DNA of 64,000 bases from Clonostachys chloroleuca (lineage: Eukaryota > Ascomycota > Sordariomycetes > Hypocreales > Bionectriaceae), in contig JBANAY010000003.1 of the NCBI GenBank assembly GCA_037952775.1, forward strand, positions 9,734,001 to 9,798,000, written 5' to 3'. Below are positions 11,239-22,100 of this stretch, piece by piece; the first letter of the stretch is position 1, and each line of letters opens with the position of its first letter. Under the pieces are notes generated by a model that searched no databases, was not told where the DNA came from, and saw only the letters and a program-made list of their open reading frames with translations. The position numbers were made by a program, and so were the translations under genes.

Positions 11239-11647
11239 TCTGAATACTAGGTTGATGGACCCTTGTTATTCATTTCATAGCGGATTTGTAAGGAATACAG
11301 ACAGAATGCGTCTGGAACAGAGGAGGCAAGGTACACCCGTTTTAAAGGCATACGGCACTTGGAAGTCAAGGTGGGGTCGATGAATCATAATGAGCCAGGA
11401 AACACCATCTGGACACTAGTCAAACCGACTGTAACCATCTTAGAGATGTGGGGGGAATGATATCATGAATCTTGAAGTTTTGTTGAGGGACGGACTGTCC
11501 GCCAAGGAGGCTGAACGCTCCAATAAGTAGACATACCCTGGCTATTGATGGCGAAGCAAACAACAACTTATATTTCAGCCATGTAGGTTTTATGTGAGAA
11601 TTGTCCCAAATAATTTGTATGAGGTAAAACTCTTTAACAGAATTCCC
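11239..11647. other. Short intergenic region
   Basis: About 410 bp between the SDR start and the 3' end of the M20 relic, both on the minus strand. It holds the presumed SDR promoter. No clear TATA box, repeat or RNA gene was seen. Confidence 0.55.
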
Positions 11648-12936
11648 CTAGCTCTTCTTAAAGTCCTCCCGCGCGCCTGTCGCTACTTGATCATCAGTGA
11701 GTACCCGAAGCGCAAGCATAGCCATTCCCTTGCCACACTCAATCGCGGCGGCATGTGCTTCATCTGTAGAGGCTTCCGCGGTAAACTTGGGGCTATGAAT
11801 TGGAACGCCCAGGGTCGAAGTCAACAAAGGTACCATGGAAGCTGGGAACATGGTATGATACATTACCCATGTCTGTTGATGCAGGGAATCCCATTCTCTG
11901 CTTAGGGAACACATTATTGCCAAAACATGCCATCTCCTCGATATATGTCTGACATAGAGTGTTATTTACTCGAAGGTCTTGGTAAGTGGATGAGCTCTGA
12001 AAAAAGATTAGATGTCAATAAGCGGCCAGTATGGGCTTCGAGATGGAGGCAAGACATACTCAATAAAATTGACAGTACACCCACTTGCCAATGCACCGGC
12101 CTCCGTACATTTCTTGACACGAGCGGCAAGCAGTTCGCTCTGTTCAGACGTGGGGGATCTGACAGCCCAGCTCATGCGAGTGTAGCCAGGGATAATGGCA
12201 GGCGCAACACCATCATCTTCAATAATGCCATGGATATTATCATCAGGGCGAGTCTGCTTTTTCAGAAGCGCGACGTTGTTGTAAGCAGAAACTGCAGCGT
12301 CTAATGCATTCCTGCCTTCCCACGGCTCGCCTCCAGCATGTGCTGTCTTGCCGTGGAACTCGACCTGGAATTTGTGGTTTGCAACAAGAATCGGCGCCGC
12401 CAGATCTACTTCGTCGTCTTTGGCTAGGATCTAATGGGCACCGACGGGATGAGCCATGATTGCCGCTGCAACGTCTTCCGGTGGATCAAAGGCACAAGCT
12501 TCAATCAACTGGCCTTACCGCCACCACATTCCTCGGCCGGTGTACCTAGAAGTCTTACTCGCCCGGGGATCTGAAGCTGAGAAAGTGCATGGGCTGTAGC
12601 GAGGAATGCTGCAACTGATGAGGTCGCAATGAGATTGTGGCCACACGCGTGCCCGATACCTGGAAGAGCATCGTACTCAGCACAAAATATCACTAGACGG
12701 CCACCAGAGCCAAATATAGCTTCAAAACTGGTTTCTAATCCATAAGTCTTCTTTGAAATCTCAACCTTAGGCTGAAGTTCTCCAAGAAACGCCGTGATGG
12801 TGTCATGCGCAAAATGCTCTTGGTAGCCAAGCTCGGGATTCGCATGAAGAGGGGCATTGACCTGAGAGCGTGGAACGCCGCTTAGCTCATGTAGATAGTC
12901 GTTCACCAAAGCCCTAACTTGGATGTAGTTAATCAT
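11648..12936 (-). pseudogene. M20-family amidohydrolase/dipeptidase (PM20D2-like), broken
   Basis: Two exons, 12936-12060 and 11994-11648, with a 65-bp intron would encode about 407 residues. Family marks are HANPELGYQEHFAHD, FCAEYDALPGIGHACGHN (metal-binding Asp/His region), the GTPAEECGGGK block (catalytic Glu), the dimerisation-domain stretch FHGKTAHAGGEPWEGRNALDA, and a C-terminal STDEAHAAAIECGK. M20 enzymes hydrolyse N-acyl amino acids or dipeptides with a dinuclear metal site. Lesions are: one base missing near 12509-12512 after GGGK, an in-frame TAG at 12431-12433 inside the conserved AHPVGAH-LAKDD block, and one extra base near 11808-11813 just before VPIHSPKFT. With the two indels corrected, splice phases close exactly. 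Three separate lesions make this a strong pseudogene call. Confidence 0.86.
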
Positions 12937-13866
12937 GTTTGAGATTGAATTTAAGACCGTGTTGTTTCTTAAATTTTAACGTGATTGGGATGTAGTAGTG
13001 TGGTTGTCAACTCTACAAAGGAAGAAACACGGAACATCTGAAAATGGAGACATAAATGTGACCCTGGCAGCGCTACGTAGCAATGCATCAGGCCATTGCT
13101 ACATGCTGGCCACAAATGTTCCAACTGACATCTTATCCTACAAATCCAAAGGCCAGTCCTATTGGTTGCAGATGCACTTTCTCACCAACAACCAGCAAAC
13201 AGTCCCATGGGGAAAGATAAGACGCCTAAAGAGCCCAACCTTTCCGGGTTCCCCGTTTTCTATGGACATAGTGGAAGAACAATGTCTATTCTCTTTATCG
13301 AATGAGTAAAAAAAAACACCAGACCAGAGTCTCGGCTGTAGTCAGCTAGCAACGAACTGAAATCGAATTAATTGAGCATGAAAGTTGGACATATGAGGCT
13401 CAGGCTTTGGAGTGAGCCCTATCCCAGTGGCTATGTCAGCGGTTTCAAGAAGTTGGAGGCCCATTTACGTCACCGTATTATTGAATGGCTGAAAGCTTCT
13501 AGGTTTAATCTGTACTCTAATAGTCAAGTCTAAACCACGAACATGGATTTAGATATAAACTAACCAGTACGATCAGAGACGGTCCTTGTAAGAGGTTTAA
13601 GATGCTGAAGCCTCTTCCTGAACTGAAAGTTTATGATGAGGAAAACTCCAGCATCAAATATTTTATTATTTCTACGTAAACCAGTTTGTTAATATATCAA
13701 ACACGTTTGACATTCATTGTGTTGAACTTTATTCACTTTTCTTTTACGTATCAAATACGTTTGATATTGGAGTTCTCTGGTGCTACGTTCTCTAAAAGAA
13801 AGATAAGAGATGACGCAATGGTCGCTTTGATACTACTCGCCCGCTAGATTTCCAGAGAGGTTAATT
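12937..13866. other. AT-rich intergenic region with paired inverted motifs
   Basis: About 930 bp between the M20 relic start and the 3' end of the cyanovirin-homology gene. It is AT-rich, especially 13640-13760, and contains two copies of a 14-bp inverted motif listed separately. No coding segment is supported. Confidence 0.6.
13697..13764. repeat. Two copies of a 14-bp inverted motif, 54 bp apart
   Basis: TCAAACACGTTTGA at 13697-13710 and TCAAATACGTTTGA at 13751-13764 differ by one base. Each has TCAAA/TTTGA arms around a YACG centre, the form expected of a site for a dimeric DNA-binding protein. They lie about 760-830 bp upstream of the M20 relic and just past the end of the cyanovirin-homology gene. 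A regulatory role is only inferred. Confidence 0.5.
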
Positions 13867-14281
13867 TCATGCAAAATGAGTCAACACAACGAAAACCCAC
13901 GTACTGTAAATAAGCACACCGTCGATGTTTTCAAATTTCTTGTCAATACGAATCGATTGTCTTCTATATGAGCCATCGTTCTTCTGAGCGTCTGCGCACA
14001 ACATAACATGCCCATCGTCATCCACCATGAGTGAGATGTTCTTGGTGGTGTCTGCGAAACCCTCGGCTGTTTGTGCAAGTTAGGTCACTAAAGTCACCTG
14101 CGATCTTTCTCCATATCAACTCACTTGCTAAGTCCACGCTGAGGAAACCGTTGGTATTCTGGACCACATCGTTCAAATCTAGTGATGCGTCCACATAGTC
14201 TTGACTGTTGTTTCGAAGCTTGACACAGAGCATATGGTCGTCCTCCAGGTGGATGTCTTTTGCAGTCCCGTTGAAGGCCAT
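13867..14281 (-). CDS. Cyanovirin-N homology (CVNH) domain protein
   Basis: Two exons, 14281-14125 and 14066-13867, with a 58-bp intron (GTGAGT donor, ACAG acceptor). Spliced, they encode about 118 residues. The protein has the two-fold CVNH pattern. In the first half AKDIHLEDDHMLCVKLRN is followed by ASLDLNDVVQNTNGFLSVD; in the second, TTKNISLMVDDDGHVMLCAD is followed by QSIRIDKKFENIDGVLIY. Each half ends in the typical N-x-DG/NG-F/V-L turn. CVNH proteins are small lectin-like folds common in filamentous fungi and usually cytosolic; no signal peptide is visible here. The intron falls exactly between the halves. The last residues after LIYS are less certain, because a GTACGT sequence there could be another donor. 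Carbohydrate binding is a family property, not shown for this protein. Confidence 0.8.
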
Positions 14282-14979
14282 TTTGGAATTACCTTCTATC
14301 CGTTGAACCGTATATGTCAGCGTAGAAGGAGAGGTGAGGAGGGGGTGGCGTTTTTATAGACTTCGGACTCGATGACTCGCATATCTACCTACATGCTTTA
14401 CGTGATCTTGGCCCGAGTGCACATTATACAGAATAGGAAAGGCTAGTAAAAGAAGCCATCTGCATTCCTAGTCCAAAGGTAATACCGAACCTGGCGTGGG
14501 CTAAAGTCTGTTCCTTGCACAAATGGGCTAGAGTCGCAATACCCGTACCGGATCTGGGGTTCATTCAAGCTCGTCTATCGATACTCACGGGGATTCTCGT
14601 TACTCAAGTTAGGACTAGATTGATAAGTGTGAAAACTTTCTAATGTGGAAATGACTGAAAATGATTGGGCAGAGTTTCTACCCGCGGCGAGCGCACCATT
14701 CCAATGCAACCTTCGGCTGTCCACGCCGAACGAATCCGACAAGATCTAGACCAGCAAATCAAGATAAACAGATGCATTCTACGGAATTTCCAGGATACCT
14801 TGCCCTGCTAAACATGCGTTGGACTGTCAACTCTTGACCTTATCTGAACGGGAGGAAGGAGATTCGAGTGGGTGAAAGCAGGCCAAACACGCGCATTGAA
14901 TCTCACTTGACCAGTTTTGATAATCTTGATTCCTATTTCTTTATCGAAGATTTCTTGACAACCTCAGGCTAACGAATAA
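14282..14979. other. Intergenic, CVNH promoter
   Basis: About 700 bp between the CVNH start and the sirtuin stop. A TATA-like element (TATAAAAA, minus strand) sits at 14351-14358. Nothing else is recognised. Confidence 0.55.
14351..14358 (-). promoter_or_regulatory. TATA-like box of the CVNH gene
   Basis: TATAAAAA on the minus strand, about 70 bp upstream of the CVNH start codon at 14281. Position and sequence fit a core promoter, with no further evidence. Confidence 0.45.
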
Positions 14980-16352
14980 CTACACATGCGTGGTTTGCAT
15001 CGCCTTCTCTGGAGTCGCTTCCCATTGTCTTGTGCTTGGATCGTATTCCAGCAGATAGGTGCACTCTCTAGCACCCGGCCATTTGAATTTGTGCGGTATG
15101 ATAAGCTTTGGCTCGCAGTAGTGACCCATGAATTCAAGCTCAATATTGAACACAGTGTCCACTTGCAAAGGGCCACCGATGGACGCTATGAACGGTTCCG
15201 TAACCATGCAATTATTATAGTCGAGTAGTTTGACTGTGCGAAGAAAGGATGCTGGCGTTCCATCAGTGTCTACCCCCATGACATTGATCAGAGTGCTAAT
15301 CTGAGATTCATTCTGTATCTTGACAGTCACATGTCGGCGAAGAATGAAGGGTGGGATAGGAATTTGAAGATATTCCATCACCTTGCCCATCAAGTCGTCA
15401 GTCTTTGCAAAAATGCGGATAGCGGAAAGATCATCGTGCGGTGTTGGCTGCAAATTGCAGATCGCCAAGGTGGCTGGCCAACGAAGTGAATGTTGGCGTA
15501 AGCCAATCTCTTCAGGAATCTCGTTGGCAGGTGAGACCTTCAGCGATGAACCGAGGACGATACATAGGTCCGTTTTCTGGCCGTGCTCGAACGCGATGTC
15601 CAAGACATCATTTGGTAGTGCTTCTCCAAAGTTTATGATGCTATCGTGGAGATCCCCACCGCATCGCGAACAATTGCGACCTGTTCGATGGTCGTGTACG
15701 CTTATCTGGTAGGTGGCTGTGGCATGAAAATCTAAATCAAGTCAGCTTTCCCCGATGATAGGAAGCCTGGCTTTTCACATTTGATATCGCCAATATGATT
15801 CCATCGTACCTCGAATGTAGTCTTTTCCGCAGTCTTTGCAATACTCTCGATTACTATTTCCGTGTAGCTCTGATATATTCTCCTACTAGGTCATCAACAT
15901 CGGCTGCCTGACGATGGCGTGTAAAAACTTATGAGATGCACGTACCGGCAAGATCCCACTCCGTCGGTGCAAGCCATCGCAATTCTGGCTGATTACGTGT
16001 TTTAACAGCCCGCGGTTCTGTAGCTCGACGAGCGCCATGTGTGTCAAGGTAGGGATCGCCTGAAGGGTATCAGTCGTCGGGCCAGTTCTGTCTCGCCCCT
16101 GCGCCTGGAGTGTCCATGTGCCATCAGGGCCGCGAAAGTCGGGAATTCCTGGTATTGATTGTTACTTGAAGTGTCCGCATCTTTCTGGAGAAATAATGAC
16201 TTACCTGCAGAAGTCGAGATACCAGCCCCGGTGAATACGATGAAGTGCTTGCTTTGTTTGATGAGATCGGCAAGTTGCAATGCTTTTTCATCAACAGAGT
16301 GGACCGATTCGTGGTACTCCTGCTCGGGATTTGTAGACGCGGCCCATGCCAT
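14980..16352 (-). CDS. Sirtuin (SIR2 family), SIRT6/7-like NAD-dependent deacylase
   Basis: Four exons, 16352-16205, 16148-15946, 15882-15810 and 15731-14980, with introns of 56, 63 and 78 bp, all in phase. Diagnostic motifs are [22 protein letters not shown], split by intron 1; [21 protein letters not shown] with the catalytic His; two zinc knuckles, CKDCG and CSRCGG; NFGEALP; and [13 protein letters not shown]. The GPDGTW form and compact core resemble the SIRT6/SIRT7 class, which deacylates chromatin or ribosomal-DNA-associated proteins using NAD. After the core, about 150 residues form a C-terminal extension with beta-rich stretches whose role I cannot name. Translation starts at MAWAAS; an upstream in-frame ATG at about 16475 is possible, but the sequence there does not look conserved. 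No lesions were seen. The Eurotiales Hst/Sir paralogue cannot be decided by eye. Confidence 0.9.
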
Positions 16353-17503
16353 GATGTATTTGATTCGTGTCGAGTAACAGGAACAGGGTTCACGAGGGGG
16401 ACTATGAGGATGACCTGTGAATAGTCGTGATGGTTCGCTCAGGCTGAATGAGGGGCTTAGGCAGATGAGAACCATGATTACGTCAGCCAGGCACCAGTGG
16501 CACGGTTCAATGGCCTGACGCAGCTCATTTCTCTGTGCTGCGGTTGCTCAAGAAATGTCTTGTTGATAATCAAGCGTTTCGTGGTGGGTGTTTGATGTGG
16601 TGGATCGTTGTGAGTTATTGTCTGTGGCTGTAGTGTGCAAGCTCATCTGTACCGTCCAGAGCATGCCAAGTTGACCAAGTAATTGTATCTGAAGCAGCCA
16701 CATGTGAGCCGTATGGAATAAACAATTTACTTCTTAAGCAATTTACTTCTTTATGAAGATATTGATGGGATAAATGTGTTACCTGGTTCTTAACGCCACT
16801 TCCTACGACGACTCACTCCCAGCCATCGCTGAGAGCTACCACCATTTGTAAGCTTTTGGTTAAAATGCCAGCATGTAGCAGTGAGTTTCACGTCGCTTTA
16901 AAAGCTCTCTAAGTATACGTCCTGCCCACAATTGAGATATCTCGAAATGCCACTAGCCAACGTTGCTCGTGGGATGGCTCCCCATCACACTCAGGCTCTC
17001 TTTTCTATTCCGTACTCTGTGTGGGAGGAGCATTATTTCCTACGGCTCCAATCACGCCGGCAATACATCATTTGTGATATATCAACTTCAGCGGGCTGCA
17101 GTGGAGTTGGATGGTAGGTACCAATCCATCAGGCATCACGGTCTTTCAAGTCGCAACTTGAATGAATGGGCAGAAGGGCGTGATTGTTAGCTGCCATAAT
17201 TGTATGAGAAACAGCGGATTAATTGCCTGTAGCATGTTACATATTCCTTCGAAAACGAAACCGAGACGGGGAATAGCTGCAGTCTACGAAGAGGTAAGAC
17301 AATGCTGCATCTCTGCCCCGTTCCGGTAGATGCAGCGTTTCGTCACACATGGCGAAATCATCCACGTCATTATGCAATCCGAACTTTAAGTAGTCCTATC
17401 AGAACGACTCCAACCCCTCATTCTTAATCCATTGCTTATTCTGTAAACAATTTTTCAATACCTATTTTGCCATATTGCTCACCAAAAACATTGCCTATCG
17501 ACA
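16353..17503. other. Divergent intergenic region
   Basis: About 1.15 kb between the sirtuin (-) and aldo-keto reductase (+) starts, so it carries both promoters. Short frames around 16932-17190 have no recognisable motif. No repeat or RNA gene was seen. Confidence 0.6.
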
Positions 17504-18410
17504 ATGCAGCCTCTGTCAATCAACAGCTCCATCACGCTCTCTAACTCGAACAAGCTTCCCCAGCTTGGGTTTGGGGTCTATCTTTCCCCTGCGAATATCT
17601 GCACGCAGTCATGCTTGACCGCACTGGAGAATGGCTACCGACATATCGACACGGCGCAGTACTACGAAAACGAGGCCGAGGTTGGCTTAGCTGTAAAGCA
17701 GTCTGGTCTGCGTCGCCAAGACGTCTTTTTAACGACCAAGATCCTCTATCCAGGTGGGTCGGAGGATCTCAGCTACGAAAAGTGCGTGGATAGCGTGCGC
17801 AAACTGGACCCTGAGCATGGATACGTGGATTTGTTCTTGATTCACAGCCCCAATTGCGGCGGAGAGCAGAATCGAAAGGAAATGTGGACGGCTCTAGAGA
17901 GGCTCTACGAAGAAGGGAAAGCAAAGAGCATCGGGGTCAGCAATTTTGGCATCAAGCATATCGAGGAGCTGCGAAAGTTTGCCCAGGTCTGGCCACCTCA
18001 CGTAAACCAAATCGAGGTCCGCGGCTTCCATGAGCTTATTCTACCATCATCACACAGCTGACTGAAACGTGCTGCAGTTGCATCCATGGTCCCAGCAACG
18101 AGAAATTGTCGACTACTGCCGTAGCCATGGCATCGCAGTAGAGGCGTACTCTCCTTTGGTGCGCAACCAGAAAGCGCAAGACAGCACACTTGCGCGTATT
18201 GCTGAGAAGCACCACGTGGCCTCCAGCCAGGTGCTTATTCGGTACTGCCTGCAAAAGGGCTGGATTCCTCTGCCCAAGAGCGACAACCCTGGGAGGATCA
18301 AAGCCAACGCCGACGTGTTCGCCTTCTCCCTCGACGACGAGGACATGGAAATCCTGGATAACTTGAATCAAGGAGCTGCCGGGGCAATTGTAGAGGCGGT
18401 GGCAAACTAG
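17504..18410 (+). CDS. Aldo-keto reductase
   Basis: Exons 17504-18016 and 18078-18410 flank a 61-bp intron (GTCCGC donor, TGCAG acceptor) and encode 281 residues ending in TAG. The catalytic tetrad is complete: Asp49 and Tyr54 in HIDTAQYYENE, Lys79 in LTTKI and His114 in FLIHSP. The splice joins VNQIE to LHPWSQQ, recreating the conserved QIELHPW block. Cofactor-side motifs IGVSNFG, AYSPL and the LPKSDNPGRIKAN segment for NADPH 2'-phosphate binding are present. The enzyme should reduce small aldehydes or ketones with NADPH in the cytosol; no exact substrate can be given. The donor is not the usual GTAAGT, but phase and homology make this splice secure. No neighbour suggests a pathway. Confidence 0.92.
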
Positions 18411-19181
18411 GCCTTGATGATCGCTTTCGGAACTCTTTGTATCCTAGTCCCTGTCGCGGCCCCTAGAGAATCCGTTGACAGATTGCGCAGCACAGACCTT
18501 GCGATGGGACAAGTCTTCTTCTTCCCTCTTTGCTTTGGTCAATTTCTGCTTTTTGTTCGTCGCGTCCGTGATCTGCAAGATTTCTCCTCGACAAGAACAA
18601 TCCAAAGCCATGAATGTTTCCAGCTTATCTCCGCTCTATGCGACATCTCTCGTTCTATCGTAGCTTTTGATCCTTTCCGTATCCCGCCGGTATTACCCGC
18701 ACGATGGACGGCACAGTTCTGCATGCCTGAAATCGCCCCAATCGAAAGCGCAGTTGATGTGATAAATCCCGAGAATCGCTGTTACGATTGTCTCCAAAGA
18801 TTCAAGCCCAGGGCCATTCAGTCTGAGGGATCAAGTAGTATTAATAATCTTACGTATACGGGTTCAAAATTAAGGATCGACGTGGCCCTGTTAAAGCATT
18901 GTCTGTGCTGTGCAGATTCTGTAACACACACGAAGAAACCCTAGTCACGTCCCATGTTGCATTAGACACTTGCCACGTCCTCGTTTGACAGCTACCTAAT
19001 TACTCTGTCAGCTGACAGGTGTTTTGACCTGCCAGTCGCTCGCAATATGCTCTCTTGCCGATAGTCTCATCATTGGCACTTCGAGATTAATCTAACCGCC
19101 CCCAGGCTGGCTGTGGGGTCTTCTGCCTGCCTACTACCTGAGGTATCTGCAGCAGAAAATTCGTAATTTCGACAGCTCAGC
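18411..19181. other. Intergenic between reductase and kinase gene
   Basis: About 770 bp. A 175-codon frame starting right after the reductase stop has no recognisable motif and is probably 3' UTR coincidence. The right part should contain the promoter of the kinase gene. No other feature was found. Confidence 0.55.
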
Positions 19182-22100
19182 ATGTCAACCGAACGTGCCG
19201 AAGATCTGGCAAGGAAGCTGTCGGATCTGGTGGCCGAAGCCAGACTAGATACCAGCTTTCTTGATGGCAGCACACAGCACATCTACCACAATGGCGCCGG
19301 CGGGCAGTCAGTGCCGACGCGCCGAGTCGAAAATTGGAATTTGGATGCCAAACGACCCATTCTAGGCAGTGGTAGCTTTGGCACCGTCAGGCTCGAGAGA
19401 TGTCAACAGTCAAGTTCCAGGATGAGAGCCGTCAAGGAGATCAAGAAGCACGATCAACAACAAAGAGTCATAGACTATTCGCGAGAGCTAGAGGCTATAG
19501 TCCAATTTTCCCAGCCCAAAGTAAGAGATCTGGCGCCGCATTTTTAAGATTGTATCCTAATAAGTCTAGTACTCGCATTGCTTCGTCCAATCACATGGTT
19601 GGTTCGAAAACGACTCCTCGATATTCATCGCCATGGAATACCACCAGTGGGGTGATCTCAGCCGCCATCTTTATTCGCCGCTTCCTGAAGACGAGGTCCG
19701 CCAGATCATCTCCCAGGTCGTGGAGGGTATTGTCTATATGCATGAGAAAGGGTTCATACATAGAGGCCTAAAGCCAAGCGTAAGTATTTTTATGTATTTA
19801 CGAATAGCTGTTGACTAATATATTATGCAAAGAACATTATGGTGATCTCAAATGGACCTTACTGGTCCGTAAAAATAGCAGACTTTGGGATCAGCCAACA
19901 AAGATTCCTCCAGGAGTCTCTCAATACGGTTGGTGTTGGGACGATTGGCTATGCAGCGCCTGAGCAGATCGGTCTTAATAGCAACGGCGTTGCTATGAAT
20001 GATGATAACTCAAAGCCAGGTTTCCCTGCCGATATGTGGTCTATAGGCATATTGAGCGTGAAGCTATTCACAGGACAAGTACCATTCAAAGATCTAACAA
20101 CACTTTCTCAATACTTGTCCTCGAGCCAAGAAGCTCGCGCTCTCAAACTAGAATCGCCATTGAAACAGAATGGCGCCAGCAAAACCAGCCAGAAGTTCAT
20201 TGTCGACTTATTACAAGTCGAGCCTGACAAAAGAACGGGCGCATACCAAGCTAGTCTCCATGAATGGTTGGCTAAGCTTGGAGAGGTATCGGATGACGTG
20301 CCCAACGATGGATCGAATGATTTATCTCTGTGAGTCTCTCAGCATGATAGACGAATCTTTACAATTTCTGACAGGCTGCGTGTCTTTCCAAACAGGCTGG
20401 GAGCAGATCTTCAAAACGATTGGCTTCGAGCTAGCCAGACATTTGCAACCGATACAGACGCACCATCTGCAAGCACAACTCAGAATCCAAGCTTCCTATC
20501 CCCCCTAACAGCGCAGGTTCCCTTAGTGAAAGAACCTGCTTCTGCTACAGCCACTTCTCCAACGACAGAAAGAACAAAGACAACAACATCAGTCATTCGA
20601 CGGACAAACTCCACCCTCGGGTCCAATCTGAGAAAGGACCGAGTGGGTGTTTCGACTAGGTCGTTGAACGAGAATCAACCAGTAGATTCCTCGTTAGACC
20701 TGCTCTTCCTTTTGCGTCAGCCCACTACCCTATCACATCAGGACCAGCTCACACTCATACGCGACAGCATTGAATTCAGTGTCATGACGCCTTCTTTAAT
20801 TGGAGTGATTAATAAATTCTGTTCCGATTCCCAAGATTTGAAGATAGAAATGATGGCAAGCAGCCTCGAGGTTATCCAAGATCTAGTGAGGAAGGGTGAA
20901 GATGAGCAAGCTGTTCCTCTAGTTCGACTGATGCTCGACAACATGGATTCACTCTCTGATCCCTCTCATCTACAGGTGGTCCGTTTGACTGCTGCTGTAG
21001 TGATCGTTAATAGCCCTGGGTTTAGCACCGAAGCTCAGAAATACACTTCGCGGGACGAGGAGCTAAAAACAACTGTGGCTGTCGAGCTGTCAAAGAAGAT
21101 TGATTGGTTGTTGAAGAAGCAAATGTTTGAAGATGCCATCAAAATCCTCGAACAAGAAAAGCTAGATCCGCTCATTCAGCTTGCGGCAACAGATGAAGGA
21201 CAGAAAAGCCACATTGATCTCAACCCGCGACTACGGCTGGCAAAAGCATACATGGGACAGAGAAGATTTAAAGATGCCATTAAAACCCTGGAGCATGCAA
21301 TCACGCACCCGAACGCCGACCAGAAACAAGTTCCATTTGTTCACAAGTCACTCGCGGAGGCATACTCTAAGATAAACTTTTGGACATCAGCCAAAAGTCA
21401 CGCCTTGGAGTCCGTCACAATGCTCCAGAACACTCTTGGTGATGATGATAGGCACACACTATCGGCCATAAAGCTTGTTTATGACATCTGCAAAGCCACA
21501 AAAGATAAAGAAGAGAGTCATTGGGCGGGGTTATGGATGAAATTGGCCGGAAACCATGTCATGAGAATCCAAGAGGAAACAACACCGCCGCACAATTCGT
21601 CCATTACCGCCAGAGGCTTCTTTGAATGTCAGCAGGCCATGATCGAGCTAGCAGCCGATGATCCTGAGAAGGCGGCTATGTTAGGTGTTCGCTATCTTGA
21701 AGACAACTATGTCACCGAGGAACCAATCTGCTTCGAGTGCATCAAAAATTACCTCTTTCAAGGCGCCTGTCTATTCAGTGCGAGTGCAACAAAGTCTGTC
21801 TGCAAAGCACACACCTCTGAATACCGCAATTTCTCCGTCGTCCATTTCTTAGCAATATCGCGTCCTCGGGTCGAGGAGAATGGCGAAGGATGCCTTCAAG
21901 AAATGCGAGCTCTCCTAAACTTCGCATATCACGACCCATCTGTCGTCAATGCATTAGCAGAGTATAAACCCGCCGAACTACAATCGTCCTCGGATCTCGT
22001 ATATGCATCCCCGCTGTGGCTGGCTGCCTTCAAAGGAAAGTCGAAGATTGTTGAACATATTCTGGCTCTTGATTCCTCAGATGCGTCGATTGGCGCGCGG

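Noticed and set aside
8533..18410. Oxidoreductases (MDR, SDR, AKR), a hydrolase and a transporter as a secondary-metabolite cluster.
   Set aside because: No PKS, NRPS, terpene synthase, prenyltransferase or pathway regulator lies in the window, and several of the genes are broken.
18417..18944. 175-codon frame directly after the aldo-keto reductase stop.
   Set aside because: No motif, no start context, and it lies where the 3' UTR should be.
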